Both the position numbers and the translations under genes were made by a program. A stretch of 44,854 nt of DNA from Oscillospiraceae bacterium (GTDB lineage Bacteria > Bacillota > Clostridia > Oscillospirales > Oscillospiraceae): the NCBI GenBank assembly GCA_902787755.1, contig CADAHL010000028.1:1-44854 (forward strand), given 5' to 3'. Below, piece after piece: positions 33,397 through 42,750 of this stretch (positions are counted from its first letter, which is position 1; every line of letters begins with the position of its first letter). The notes beneath the pieces are model-generated. The model was not told the origin of the DNA and made no database searches. It saw nothing but the letters and a program-made list of their open reading frames with translations.

Positions 33397-33598
33397 TTCC
33401 TTATAGGCCCCCGGCAGGGGGGCTGTCCGGCGTCAGCCGGACTGGGGGACTTTTCCTTATAGGCTCCTTGCCTTTGTGCCCATCATGGGTAAGTGGGGGC
33501 TTTGGGCTTCTGCCCTCAGACAAGTGGAGGATGATTCTCGTATCCCCCCGGCCTCGCTTCGCTCGTCCACCCCCCTTTAGGCAAGGGGGCTATGCGGG
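33397..33598 (-). repeat. repeat-derived gyrB-gyrA intergenic region
   Basis: This gap has no gene. It carries the left-end sequence CCCCCTTGCCTAAAGGGGGG (near 33598), several G/C hairpins, and two copies of TTCCTTATAGGC (plus strand, 33397-33408 and 33453-33464). The copy nearest gyrA supplies its Shine-Dalgarno. The same 12-mer precedes rnhA. Confidence 0.75.
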
Positions 33599-33600
33599 TA

Positions 33601-35532
33601 TTAAATATCCAAATTCACCACGTATTTGGCGTTTTCCTCGATCCAGTCCCGGCGGGGCTCCACCTCTTCGCCCATGAGGACGGTGAAGACCTGGTCGGCC
33701 AGGATGGCGTCGCCCAGGGTGATGCGGCGGAGAGAGCGCTGCTCCGGATCCATGGTGGTCTCCCACAGCTCGTGGGGGTCCATCTCTCCCAGACCTTTGA
33801 AGCGGCTGATATCCACCTTCACGTTGGGATTGTCGCCCCGCATCTCGGCGCTGATCCGGTCCCGCTGCTCGTCGGAATAGGCCACCCGCTGCTGTTTGCC
33901 CCGCTGCAGCTTGTACAGCGGCGGCACCGCGGAGTACACATAGCCCTTCTCGATGAGCGGGCGCATATAGCGGAAGAAGAAGGTCAGCAGCAGGGTACGG
34001 ATGTGGCTGCCGTCCACATCGGCATCGGCCATGATGATGATCTTGTGATAGCGCAGCTTTTCGATGTTAAACTCGTCCCCGATGCCGGCGCCCAGGGCCA
34101 CGATCAGAGGATAGAGCTTATCGTTGCCGTAGATTTTGTCCGCCCGGGCCTTCTCCACGTTGAGCATCTTGCCCCACATGGCCAGAATGGCCTGGAAGCG
34201 GCTGTCCCGGCCCTGGATGGCAGAGCCCGCGGCGGAGTCGCCCTCCACGATGTAGATCTCGCACAGGGAGGGATCCCGCTCGTTGCAGTCCTGGAGCTTG
34301 TCGGGCATCTGGCCGCTCTCCAGCCCGGTCTTCCGCCGGACGGACTCTCTGGCCTTCCGGGCGGCCTCCCGGGCCCGGTTGGCCATCATGGCTTTCTCCA
34401 GAATGGCCTTGGCGGCCAGGGGATGCTCCTCAAAGTACACCGTCAGCTGTTCGGTGACGATGTTGTCCACCAGGGTGCGGATATAGGCGTTGCCCAGCTT
34501 CTGCTTGGTCTGACCCTCGAACTGGGCCTCGGGCAGCTTCACGGAGATGACCGCGGAGATGCCTTCCCGCACGTCCTCGCCGGAGACCTTGTCGTCGCCC
34601 TTGATGATGTTGTTCTTCTGCCCGTAGGCGTTGATGACTCTGGTGAGGGCCGTCTTGAAGCCGGTCTCATGCATGCCGCCCTCGGGGGTGTGGATATCGT
34701 TGGCAAAGGAGACCAGGGTCTCGTTGTAGCCGTCGTTGTACTGCAGGGCCACCTCCGCCATGGCGTCGCCCTTGGAGCCGCTGAGATAGATGACCTCGGG
34801 GTGGATTGGGCTCTTGTGCTTGTTCAGATAGGAGACAAATTCCCGGATGCCTCCCTCGTAGCACATCACGTCCCGCCGGGGCGTCTCTCCGCGCAGATCG
34901 CACAGGGCGATGGTGAGGCCGCCATTGAGGAAGGCCTGCTCCCGCATGCGGGTGTGCAGGATCTCATAGTCGTAGACGGTGTCGTCAAACATCTCCGGGT
35001 CCGGCTTGAAGCGCACGGTGGTTCCGGTGCGGTAGGCCTGGCCCACCACCGTCAGCTCCTCCGTGATCTCGCCCCGGGCAAACTTCATCTGATAGACCTT
35101 GCCATCCTTCTGGACCTGGACCTCCAGCCATTCGGACAGGGCGTTGACCACGCTGGCGCCTACGCCATGCAGGCCGCCGGAGACCTTGTAGCCTCCGCCG
35201 CCGAATTTTCCGCCGGCGTGCAGCACGGTGAAGACGACCTCCAGAGCGGATTTTCCGGTCTGCTCCTGAATGTCCACGGGAATGCCGCGGCCGTTGTCGC
35301 TGACCCGGATAATATCGCCGGGTTCGATCACGACCTCGATCCCCGTGCAATATCCCGCCAAAGCCTCGTCGATGGAGTTATCCACAATTTCATAGACCAG
35401 GTGGTGAAGTCCGGAGGAGGAGGTGGAGCCGATGTACATGCCCGGCCGCTTTCTCACCGCCTCCAGTCCCTCCAGCACCTGGATCTGGGAAGCGTCATAT
35501 TCCTGTGTCACTTTTTCGATCTGATCTGCCAT
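33601..35532 (-). CDS. gyrB: DNA gyrase subunit B
   Basis: This 643-aa protein has the GHKL ATPase ([47 protein letters not shown]), a TOPRIM domain ([23 protein letters not shown]) and the C-terminal [12 protein letters not shown] tail. It powers GyrA. ATG 35532 follows GGAGG. It follows remB by 64 bp in the classic Bacillus order. Confidence 0.97.
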   Translation of the reverse strand: MADQIEKVTQEYDASQIQVLEGLEAVRKRPGMYIGSTSSSGLHHLVYEIVDNSIDEALAGYCTGIEVVIEPGDIIRVSDNGRGIPVDIQEQTGKSALEVVFTVLHAGGKFGGGGYKVSGGLHGVGASVVNALSEWLEVQVQKDGKVYQMKFARGEITEELTVVGQAYRTGTTVRFKPDPEMFDDTVYDYEILHTRMREQAFLNGGLTIALCDLRGETPRRDVMCYEGGIREFVSYLNKHKSPIHPEVIYLSGSKGDAMAEVALQYNDGYNETLVSFANDIHTPEGGMHETGFKTALTRVINAYGQKNNIIKGDDKVSGEDVREGISAVISVKLPEAQFEGQTKQKLGNAYIRTLVDNIVTEQLTVYFEEHPLAAKAILEKAMMANRAREAARKARESVRRKTGLESGQMPDKLQDCNERDPSLCEIYIVEGDSAAGSAIQGRDSRFQAILAMWGKMLNVEKARADKIYGNDKLYPLIVALGAGIGDEFNIEKLRYHKIIIMADADVDGSHIRTLLLTFFFRYMRPLIEKGYVYSAVPPLYKLQRGKQQRVAYSDEQRDRISAEMRGDNPNVKVDISRFKGLGEMDPHELWETTMDPEQRSLRRITLGDAILADQVFTVLMGEEVEPRRDWIEENAKYVVNLDI

Positions 35533-35596
35533 TTATGTCCTCCATAGAAGTGAAAGGATAAGAGGGAAACGTTTTTCACAGCGGCGCCTTATCTCT

Positions 35597-35878
35597 TCAC
35601 TTTTCACTTGTTTCCTCTTCATTGATGGGATTTCTGGTACGCTTTAACAGCGTGGAGCTGGCCATCTGACTCAGATACAGGGTGGTTTTTCCGCCGCTTT
35701 CACAGACGATGAAGGATTTCGGAAGATCCTCCGCGGCGTTGACGACCTGCCCGGCTCCCTGCGCCATAGCCAGATATTTTCTTGTCAGGTGGGATTGAGA
35801 GGTAATATCCAGGTCAAAGATTCCAAGGATCTCGCTTTCCCGGATCATGGTCCCCTTTCCCAGGTGTAGAAACATCAT
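35597..35878 (-). CDS. remB: extracellular matrix regulator RemB-like (DUF370, YaaB)
   Basis: This 93-aa DUF370 protein has [23 protein letters not shown], matching the RemA/YaaB fold start (HLG...GIFD). The acidic C-terminus is species-specific. Its position between recF and gyrB is that of Bacillus yaaB/remB. RemA-type proteins bind DNA as ring oligomers; the target here is unknown. The start overlaps recF's stop (ATGATG; either Met is possible). Confidence 0.85.
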   Translation of the reverse strand: MMFLHLGKGTMIRESEILGIFDLDITSQSHLTRKYLAMAQGAGQVVNAAEDLPKSFIVCESGGKTTLYLSQMASSTLLKRTRNPINEEETSEK

Positions 35879-36975
35879 TTGATTTTCCCCTGCTCCACGA
35901 AAAGGACCTTTCCGCCGGTCCGGCGGGAAATGTCGTCGTCCTCGCAGCAGCTGATCAGGGTCTGTCCCCCGCCGATGCGGTTGAGAACAAATTCCTGCCG
36001 CTTCTGATCCAGCTCGGAGAGCACGTCGTCCAGAAGCAGAATGGGATACTCCCCGGTCTCCTGAAGAAAGATCTCCCGCTCGGCCAGCTTCAGGGAAAGG
36101 GCGGCGGTACGGGTCTGGCCCTGAGAAGCAAAGCTCCGGGCCGGCCGGCCGTTGATGAAGATTTCCAGGTCGTCCTTATGGGCGCCGGTAAGACACTGGG
36201 CGCTGTCCAGCTCCGCCTGGCGATGGGCCTCCTGATGCTCGCAGATGTCGTAATAGATCTCCCGGGCCGGGGCGAAGGGGTCCCGTACGGTGCTGACGGT
36301 CTTGTAAGCCAGCTCCAGCTGCTCTCCGCTGCCGGAGAAATCCCGATGAATGGGCGGCGCCGCCTCGTTCAGCCGGGAGACAAAGGCCGCCCGATACCGG
36401 ATCAGCTGGGCCGAGGCCCGGGCCATGCCGTCGGAAAACTCGTCCAGCGTCTCCAGAAGGGAGGGCTTTTCCCGCCAATCCTTCAGGATCCGGGTCTTAT
36501 GCTCGTAGAGCCGATTGAACTCCGACAGAAACTCCGCATACCTGGGGCGGATCTGGCTGATGGCGTTGTCCAGCATCCGGCGCCGCACCGCGGCGCCCTC
36601 CTTGATGAGATTCAGATCGTCCGGACAGAACAGCACCACGTTCAGAAGCTCCGACAGCTCCGTCGCCGTCTTTCTCACGCCGTTGACCTGGATCTTTTTG
36701 GCCGTGCCGGGATGAAAGCGGATCCGTACCGTCTGCTGCCGCTCGTGGCTGAAGATCTCCGCCAGAAGCTCCGCCTCGCTGAAGGCGAAGTTTACCAGTT
36801 CCCGGTCGAATCGGGTACGAAAGCTGCGCCCGGTGGCCAGCAGGTACACCGCCTCCAGCAGGTTGGTCTTCCCCTGGGCGTTTTCTCCGGAGATCACGTT
36901 GGTGCCGGGAGCGAAATCCACGCTCTCCCACTCGTAATTTCGAAAGCCGTTCAGGGCCAGCTTGTCGACTCTCAT
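35875..36975 (-). CDS. recF: DNA recombination/repair protein RecF
   Basis: This 366-aa SMC-like ATPase has [14 protein letters not shown], Walker [10 protein letters not shown], signature [18 protein letters not shown] and Walker [14 protein letters not shown]. RecF loads RecA at gaps with RecO/RecR. ATG 36975 overlaps the S4-domain gene's stop (ATGA), and its own stop overlaps remB. Confidence 0.97.
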   Translation of the reverse strand: MRVDKLALNGFRNYEWESVDFAPGTNVISGENAQGKTNLLEAVYLLATGRSFRTRFDRELVNFAFSEAELLAEIFSHERQQTVRIRFHPGTAKKIQVNGVRKTATELSELLNVVLFCPDDLNLIKEGAAVRRRMLDNAISQIRPRYAEFLSEFNRLYEHKTRILKDWREKPSLLETLDEFSDGMARASAQLIRYRAAFVSRLNEAAPPIHRDFSGSGEQLELAYKTVSTVRDPFAPAREIYYDICEHQEAHRQAELDSAQCLTGAHKDDLEIFINGRPARSFASQGQTRTAALSLKLAEREIFLQETGEYPILLLDDVLSELDQKRQEFVLNRIGGGQTLISCCEDDDISRRTGGKVLFVEQGKIK

Positions 36976-37184
36976 GCCTTCTCCACCAGAATTGTAAAGC
37001 GGTCAAAGCTCACCCTGTCGCCGGGGTATATTTTTTTCCCCCGCTGGGTGCAGACCTCGTCGTTGACTTTCACCAGACCCTCTGTAACGGCGATCTTTGC
37101 CTCGCCCCCGGTCCCCACAAGGGCCGCGTATTTCAGCAGCGCGTCCAGCTTGATAAAGTCCGTATGAATACTAATTTTTTCCAT
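36972..37184 (-). CDS. yaaA: S4-domain RNA-binding protein YaaA
   Basis: This 70-aa S4-like protein has [40 protein letters not shown] and YPGDRV, the classic YaaA/RlbA set. It lies between dnaN and recF as in Bacillus. ATG 37184 follows AAGG by 7 nt and is preferred over the TTG 6 nt earlier. Confidence 0.94.
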   Translation of the reverse strand: MEKISIHTDFIKLDALLKYAALVGTGGEAKIAVTEGLVKVNDEVCTQRGKKIYPGDRVSFDRFTILVEKA

Positions 37185-37256
37185 AATCAAACCTTTTTAT
37201 GAACATTGGCTGATTGCTTTTTCTGTTTTTTCACAGTCTGCCTGTAATTTTCTTTT

Positions 37257-38369
37257 TCAGTCCCCGGCCCGCAGACGAACGGGCAGGATCATATAAGTGA
37301 AACTGGTGCTGCCGTCCGCGGCCTTGATGACGCAGGGGGAGGAGGCGGTGTTCAGGCACAGGCGCAGCTTATCCTTGCCGGAGGCCTTCAGCGCATCCAT
37401 CAGATACCGGTCGTTAAAGCCGATCTCCAGATCGTTGCCGCTGCCCTCGCAGGTGCAGATATCCTCCGCCTTGCCGATGGGCGTGACGCAGTAGCAGTCG
37501 ATATTGCCGTCATGGAACTGCATTCTCACAGGATTGGAGTTTTTCTCGCTGATGATGAGAGCCACCCGATCGATGACGGAGGTCAGCTCGGCGCGATCCA
37601 CTTCCACCTCATAGCGGAAGTTGTCGGGAATGGACTTTCGATAATTGAGGAAGTCGCCTTCCAGTCTCCGGGAGATCACGACGGTCTCCCCGATGGTAAA
37701 GGAGATGTGCTTGCTGCCAACGGAGATGCTCACCGGGTCGTCACTGTCATCGCAGATCCTTTCGATATCCGACAGAGCGGAGCCGGGAACCACAAAGCTG
37801 CAGCTTTCCATCTGGGCTCCCTCCAGCTGTTCCGTGCGCTTGGCCAGACGATAGCCGTCAACCGCCACCAGAGTCAGCTCCTTTTCCTGGACCTCGAAGA
37901 GAATGCCGGTGTAGATGGGGCGGATATCATTGTCCGCCACGGCAAAGAGGGTCTGATTGATCATACTGCGCAGGATCTTCTGGGGCAGCGTGATATGGTT
38001 GAGACCGTCCACATCCGGCATCTCGGGATAGTCCTCTACGGCGATGCCGACGAAGTTAAACTCGCTTCGGCCGCACTTGACCTTGATTTTGTTGCCCTCG
38101 TCGGCGGTCATCGTCAGATTCCCGTCCGGCAGACGGCGCAGCAGCTCACCCAGGAAACGGGCGCCGATGATCACCGAACCGGGCTCTGCCACATTGGCGC
38201 CCAGCTTGGTATAGATCCCCTCTCTCAGATCGTAGCCGGTAACCTTCACGTCCGCTCCGGCTTCGATCAGAAGCCCCTCCAGAGCGGGGATCGGGCTCTT
38301 GGACGCGGCTGCCCGGGAGGCTGTGGCACAGGCGGACTGGAGAAGATATTTTTCACAAACAAATTTCAT
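37257..38369 (-). CDS. dnaN: DNA polymerase III beta subunit (sliding clamp)
   Basis: This 370-aa protein has the DnaN start MKFVCEKYLLQSACATASRA, PALEGLLIEA, FLGELLRRLPDG and the C-terminal TYMILPVRL that contacts the polymerase. It forms a ring dimer on DNA. It follows dnaA by 229 bp of oriC-type DNA. Confidence 0.97.
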   Translation of the reverse strand: MKFVCEKYLLQSACATASRAAASKSPIPALEGLLIEAGADVKVTGYDLREGIYTKLGANVAEPGSVIIGARFLGELLRRLPDGNLTMTADEGNKIKVKCGRSEFNFVGIAVEDYPEMPDVDGLNHITLPQKILRSMINQTLFAVADNDIRPIYTGILFEVQEKELTLVAVDGYRLAKRTEQLEGAQMESCSFVVPGSALSDIERICDDSDDPVSISVGSKHISFTIGETVVISRRLEGDFLNYRKSIPDNFRYEVEVDRAELTSVIDRVALIISEKNSNPVRMQFHDGNIDCYCVTPIGKAEDICTCEGSGNDLEIGFNDRYLMDALKASGKDKLRLCLNTASSPCVIKAADGSTSFTYMILPVRLRAGD

Positions 38370-38598
38370 GTCGTTCCTCCGTGATTTTTCTGTCAGTATA
38401 TATATTTCTTTCTATTCTTTTTGTTTTAGTAGTTATTAGAGAAAACCATGTGGAAAAGCGGTCGGACCTGCTGAAAATCCTAGGTTTTTTTTGTTTAAAA
38501 AAATGTGGAGAAAAAAGGGAATTTGAACAGCGAAACGAAAATTCTGTTTTTTCCACCGTGATTCACAAATTATCAACACCCAAAATTGTGGAAAAGCC
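38370..38598. other. oriC: origin of replication (oriC), dnaA-dnaN intergenic part
   Basis: DnaA-box-like 9-mers are TGTGGAAAA (38449-38457), TGTGGAGAA (38504-38512), TTATCAACA (38570-38578) and TGTGGAAAA (38587-38595). AT-rich blocks lie at about 38384-38440 and 38484-38520. On the minus strand TTTTCCACA is followed by CTAATAACTACTA (about 38428-38440), the kind of triplet array (DnaA-trio) used for strand opening in Bacillus. No coding sequence is seen. The region matches the incC side of a bipartite origin. Confidence 0.85.
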
Positions 38599-39912
38599 TC
38601 AGTGTCCGCTGGTGCTGGTGGTGATGTTGGAGGTGATGTCCCGGATCACACCCGCCATGGCGGGATCCTTTTTGATCAGATCCTCCACCTTGCGGATCGA
38701 GGAGAGCACCGTGGTGTGATTTCTGCCCTCGTATTCCTCACCGATGGCCTGCAGGGAGAGGTTGGTCAGTACCCGCATCAGGTGCATGGAAACCTGACGG
38801 GCCATGGCCGTGTTCTTGGAGCGGCTCTGTCCCCTCAGATCTTCTTCCGACAGAGAGTAGTATTTGGCGGTCTCCCGGATAATGATATCCGGCGTGGGGA
38901 TCACCGTGCCGTCACGGATCACGTCTTCAATGGCGTTTTTCACCGTTTCGATGGTGATGACCTCTCCCAGAATCTCCTTATAGGCGGTGATGCGCTTGAT
39001 GACGCCCTCCAGCTGCCGGATGTTGGCGGTGATCTTCTGGGCGATGTATTCCACCGCGTCGTCGGAGAGAATCAGGGCCAGCTGGGCCGCCTTGTTGCGG
39101 ATGATGGCCATTCGGGTCTCCAGATCGGGAGGCTGGATATCGGCCATCAGACCGCCCTCAAAGCGGGTGCGCAGCCGGTCGTCCAGCAGGGACATATCCA
39201 GAGGCGGCCGATCGGAGGTGATGACGATCTGTTTTCCTGCCTCGTAGAGATTATTAAAGGTGTGGAAGAATTCCTCCTGGGTGGAGCGCTTGCCGGCGAT
39301 GAACTGAATATCGTCCACCAGAAACAGGTCCACGTTCCGGTACTTGTTGTGAAAATCCTCCACCGTGCCGTCCTTGATGGCCTTTACCATCTGGATGGTG
39401 AACTCGTCTCCTTTGATGTAGGCAATCTTCGCATTGGGATTTCTCTCATGGATCGCCTGGCCGATGGCCCGCAGCAGGTGAGTCTTGCCCAGCCCGGAGT
39501 TTCCGTAGATGAACAGAGGATTGTAGATATGTCCCGGCTTGTCGGCCACAGCCACCGCGGCGGCATGGGCAAATTTATTGGAATTGCCGACGATGAAGTT
39601 GTCGAAGGTATAGCCCGCCATCTCGGGCAGGGAGGTGTCCTCCTCCTTCTCCGGCAGATACTCTTCATCCTCAGCCAGAATCTGCAGTTCAAACTCTGTG
39701 GAAAACAGCTCAGCCAGAGCAGCCTTGATGGCGCTCCCGTACCGGGAGAGAATGATCTTGCGGCGAAAATCCCTGTCGGTGCGCAGAACCAGGCAGCAGT
39801 CCTCAATGGCGATGGGCTCGCAGGCGGAGATCCAGGTGTTCATGGTGGTGGTGGTCAGCGTTTGAGAGAGGAGCTTGAGTACCTCCTGCCATACGTCGTT
39901 GACGGAATTCAT
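38599..39912 (-). CDS. dnaA: chromosomal replication initiator DnaA
   Basis: This 437-aa protein has a domain I start (VWQEVLKLLSQTLTTTTMNT), AAA+ Walker A GNSGLGKTH, Walker B LFLVDDIQFIAGK and domain IV with the box-binding signature NHTTVLSSIRKVEDL. It opens oriC. The gene has its own promoter with a DnaA-box-like site upstream, so it is probably autoregulated. GAGGTG lies upstream of ATG 39912. Confidence 0.98.
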   Translation of the reverse strand: MNSVNDVWQEVLKLLSQTLTTTTMNTWISACEPIAIEDCCLVLRTDRDFRRKIILSRYGSAIKAALAELFSTEFELQILAEDEEYLPEKEEDTSLPEMAGYTFDNFIVGNSNKFAHAAAVAVADKPGHIYNPLFIYGNSGLGKTHLLRAIGQAIHERNPNAKIAYIKGDEFTIQMVKAIKDGTVEDFHNKYRNVDLFLVDDIQFIAGKRSTQEEFFHTFNNLYEAGKQIVITSDRPPLDMSLLDDRLRTRFEGGLMADIQPPDLETRMAIIRNKAAQLALILSDDAVEYIAQKITANIRQLEGVIKRITAYKEILGEVITIETVKNAIEDVIRDGTVIPTPDIIIRETAKYYSLSEEDLRGQSRSKNTAMARQVSMHLMRVLTNLSLQAIGEEYEGRNHTTVLSSIRKVEDLIKKDPAMAGVIRDITSNITTSTSGH

Positions 39913-39954
39913 AATGATTTCACCTCATGTTTACAGACTCATCCTAACTATACA

Positions 39955-39999
39955 ATTATAGCAAAACTTTATAGGGATTGCAATAGCTTTTGTGGAGAA
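39955..39999 (-). promoter_or_regulatory. dnaA promoter with adjacent DnaA-box-like site
   Basis: Minus strand TTGCAA (39978-39983), a 17-nt spacer and TATAAT (39955-39960). A DnaA-box-like TTCTCCACA (39991-39999 on the complement) lies 7 bp upstream of the -35, suited to autoregulation. Confidence 0.85.
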
Positions 40000-40032
40000 T
40001 TAAATATATATAAGGTAGACTCGGAAGAGAGT

Positions 40033-40066
40033 AAAAAACAGCCCGATGCGAACATCGGACTGTTTT
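40033..40066 (-). terminator. terminator after mscL
   Basis: The arms AAAACAG-CCGATG and CATCGG-CTGTTTT pair around a 4-nt loop with one C-A mismatch; six T follow on the minus strand. It separates mscL from the dnaA promoter. Confidence 0.9.
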
Positions 40067-40082
40067 CATAAATGAAAAAAAT

Positions 40083-40517
40083 TTACTTTTTCTTGATTTC
40101 ATCCAGGATGCTGGCCAGCAGTTCCTCGGTGGTGGGCTTGGGATCCTCGGCGGGAGCCTCTTCCTTGGCCTCTTCTTCCTTCTTGGCGGCCTTTTCCGCC
40201 AGTTCACGAGCCTTGTTGAAGGCCTTGATGACGCTGAACAGAACCAGGGCGATCACCAGGAAGTTGATGATGGCGCCGACAAAGGTGCCCAGACCCAGAA
40301 CCAGGGCTTCTTCGGTCTCAGTGGCGGCACGAAGGGTGATATTCAGAGCGTCGGTGTTGGGAGTGCCGAAGATCCAGGCCAGCAGCGGGGTGATCACATT
40401 GGCCACCAGGGAACTGGTGATGGCGCCGAATGCGCCGCCGACGATAACGCCGACCGCCATATCCAGAACATTGCCCTTGGAAATGAAGGTTTTGAACTCC
40501 TCAAAGAACTTTTTCAT
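40083..40517 (-). CDS. mscL: large-conductance mechanosensitive channel MscL
   Basis: This 144-aa protein has FKTFISKGNVLDMAVGVIVGGAF as the amphipathic start plus TM1 pore helix and a second helix (FVGAIINFLVIALVLFSVIKAF). A Lys/Glu helical bundle tail follows. It opens on membrane tension to release osmolytes. It lies 15 bp after serS and is probably cotranscribed. Confidence 0.96.
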   Translation of the reverse strand: MKKFFEEFKTFISKGNVLDMAVGVIVGGAFGAITSSLVANVITPLLAWIFGTPNTDALNITLRAATETEEALVLGLGTFVGAIINFLVIALVLFSVIKAFNKARELAEKAAKKEEEAKEEAPAEDPKPTTEELLASILDEIKKK

Positions 40518-40532
40518 GCTTTTCTCTCCTTT

Positions 40533-41852
40533 TTATTTATTTGGTACGAGAACTTTCGTCCCGCCCATATACGGACTGAGCACCTCCGGGATGGTCACGC
40601 TGCCGTCGGCCTGGAGGTGATTTTCCAGAAATGCGATGAGCATTCTGGGAGGAGCGACGACGGTATTGTTCAGGGTGTGGGGCAGATACATCTTGCCGTC
40701 GGCGCCCTTGACGCGAATCTTCAGACGGCGGGCCTGGGCGTCGCCCAGGTTGGAGCAGGAGCAGACCTCAAAATACTTCTGCTGCCGGGGGGACCAGGCT
40801 TCGATATCGCAGGACTTGACCTTCAGATCGGCAAGATCGCCGGAGCAGCACTCCAGCTGACGTACCGGGATCTCCAGAGAGCGGAACAACTCCACGGAGA
40901 AGCGCCACATTTTTTCGTACCAGGCCATGGAGTCCTCGGGCTTGCAGACCACGATCATCTCCTGCTTCTCAAACTGATGGATCCGGTAAACGCCTCGCTC
41001 CTCAATGCCGTGGGCACCCTTCTCCTTGCGGAAGCAGGGGGAATAGCTGGTCAGAGTCTGGGGCAGGGTCTCCTCGGGAAGGATCTGGTCGATGAATTTT
41101 CCAATCATGGAGTGCTCGGAGGTACCGATCAGATAAAGGTCCTCCCCTTCAATCTTGTACATCATGGCGTCCATATCGGTCTGACTCATGACGCCCTCTA
41201 CCACGTTGCCGTGGATCATAAAGGGAGGAATGCAGTAAATAAAGCCCTTGTTGATCATAAAGTCACGGGCATAGGCCAGGACGGCGGAGTGCAGCCGGGC
41301 AATATCGCCCATGAGATAGTAGAAGCCGTTGCCGGAGACCCGCCCGGCGGCGTCCATATCCACACCGTTGAAGCTCTCCATGATCTGGGTGTGGTAGGGG
41401 ATCTCAAAATCCGGCACCAGGGGCTCGCCGAAGCGCTCTACCTCTACGTTGGCGCTGTCGTCCGGACCGATCGGGACGGAGGGGTCGATGATATTGGGAA
41501 TTTGAAGCAGGATGGCGTGGATCCTGGCGGCATAATCCTCTTCCAGAGTCTCCAGCTCGGCCAGGCGCTGATCGTTGGCCTTTACCTTGGCCATATTGGC
41601 GTCGATCTGGGCCTGGATGGCGGCCTTTTCCTCTTCCGTCGCCTTTTTCAGCTTTCCGAACAGAGGGCCGTTTGCCTTGCTCAGCTGATTGCGCTGGGCG
41701 CGCAGATCACTGGCTTCGGTAATGGCAGCCCGGTTTTTCTCGTCCAGCTCCAACAGCTCGTCCACCAGGGGGAGCTTGGCGTCCTGAAACTTTTTCCGGA
41801 TGTTTTCCCGGACAATTTCCGGGTTTTCTCTGATAAAACGAATGTCCAGCAT
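40533..41852 (-). CDS. serS: seryl-tRNA synthetase
   Basis: This 439-aa class II synthetase has an N-terminal tRNA-binding coiled coil (about 30-105), motif 2 CFRKEKGAHGIEERGVYRIH, and a motif 3 region near SCSNLGDAQARRLKIR with LPHTLNNTVVAPPRML. It charges tRNA-Ser and tRNA-Sec. It sits 13 bp after parB; no T-box leader is visible. Confidence 0.97.
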   Translation of the reverse strand: MLDIRFIRENPEIVRENIRKKFQDAKLPLVDELLELDEKNRAAITEASDLRAQRNQLSKANGPLFGKLKKATEEEKAAIQAQIDANMAKVKANDQRLAELETLEEDYAARIHAILLQIPNIIDPSVPIGPDDSANVEVERFGEPLVPDFEIPYHTQIMESFNGVDMDAAGRVSGNGFYYLMGDIARLHSAVLAYARDFMINKGFIYCIPPFMIHGNVVEGVMSQTDMDAMMYKIEGEDLYLIGTSEHSMIGKFIDQILPEETLPQTLTSYSPCFRKEKGAHGIEERGVYRIHQFEKQEMIVVCKPEDSMAWYEKMWRFSVELFRSLEIPVRQLECCSGDLADLKVKSCDIEAWSPRQQKYFEVCSCSNLGDAQARRLKIRVKGADGKMYLPHTLNNTVVAPPRMLIAFLENHLQADGSVTIPEVLSPYMGGTKVLVPNK

Positions 41853-41865
41853 ATGTATTCTCCTA

Positions 41866-42741
41866 TTACAACTGTAAAGATTTGAGTGCGCGGATCAGGC
41901 GTTCCCGGTCTTCCGCATCGTAGAACTCCAGCTCGATCCGACCGCTTTTCCGTCCGGAGATCAGCCTGACTTTTCTTCCCAGGACTTTCTCCAGATCCGC
42001 GGCGGCCTCGGCCGCATAGTCCACATAGGGCTTGGATTCCTCCAAATTTTCTTCGGCTTTGGCAGCGTCGCGAATGAGTTTTGCGGCCAGCTGTTCTGTT
42101 TTTCTTACGGATAAGGACCGGCGGATCACTTCTTCCGCTGCGCTTTTCTGAAGAAGCGGGTCCTCCAGGGAAATCAGGGCCCTTGCGTGACCTGCCGAAA
42201 GCTGACCGGATTCCACCAGGGAAAGAACCGGTTCACTGAGCGTGAGAAGTCGCAGAGCATTGGCAACCGTTGGCCGGGAGCGTCCCACGCTTCTGGCGGT
42301 CTCTTCTTGGGTAAGACCGTAATCTGACATGAGGCTCCGGTAGCCTTTGGCCTCTTCGATGGGATTCAGGTCCTCCCGCTGCAGATTTTCCACCAGCGCG
42401 AGCTCGGCGGTCCTGCGATCGTCCGCTTCAATCACCCGAACAGGGACCTCTGTCAGCCCAGCCATACGGCTGGCGCGCCAGCGGCGTTCGCCGGCAATGA
42501 TCTGATAATAACCGCTTTCCAATTTTCTGGCAACGATCGGTTGAATCAGACCGTACTGTGCGATGGAGTCGGAAAGCTCTTCCAAAGCCTCCTGATTAAA
42601 GGTCTCGCGGGGCTGCTCCTTCCGGGGCTCCACCTTTTCTATGGGGATGACCAGAAGTTCAGAGTTCTGGTCATCCCAGTCATCGCTGCCGAACAGCACA
42701 TCCAGTCCGGTACCGAGGGCTTTTTTCTCTTTTGCAGCCAT
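41866..42741 (-). CDS. parB: chromosome partitioning protein ParB (Spo0J)
   Basis: This 291-aa protein has the CTP-binding/NTD GERRWRASRMAGL and ENLQREDLNPIEEA, a KorB-type helix-turn-helix (LTQEETARSVGRSRPTVANALRLL) and a C-terminal dimerisation tail (RIELEFYDAEDRERLIRAL). It binds parS and spreads. It is 9 bp from parA. Confidence 0.97.
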   Translation of the reverse strand: MAAKEKKALGTGLDVLFGSDDWDDQNSELLVIPIEKVEPRKEQPRETFNQEALEELSDSIAQYGLIQPIVARKLESGYYQIIAGERRWRASRMAGLTEVPVRVIEADDRRTAELALVENLQREDLNPIEEAKGYRSLMSDYGLTQEETARSVGRSRPTVANALRLLTLSEPVLSLVESGQLSAGHARALISLEDPLLQKSAAEEVIRRSLSVRKTEQLAAKLIRDAAKAEENLEESKPYVDYAAEAAADLEKVLGRKVRLISGRKSGRIELEFYDAEDRERLIRALKSLQL

Positions 42742-42750
42742 GTTCCCTCC

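Noticed and set aside
33397-33598. Possible CRISPR-like array in the gyrB-gyrA gap
   Set aside because: The repeats are only 12 bp, irregularly spaced, and occur as element ends next to genes; no cas genes are present.
33592-35547. Long open frame opposite gyrB
   Set aside because: Same reason: a compositional shadow of a well-identified gene.
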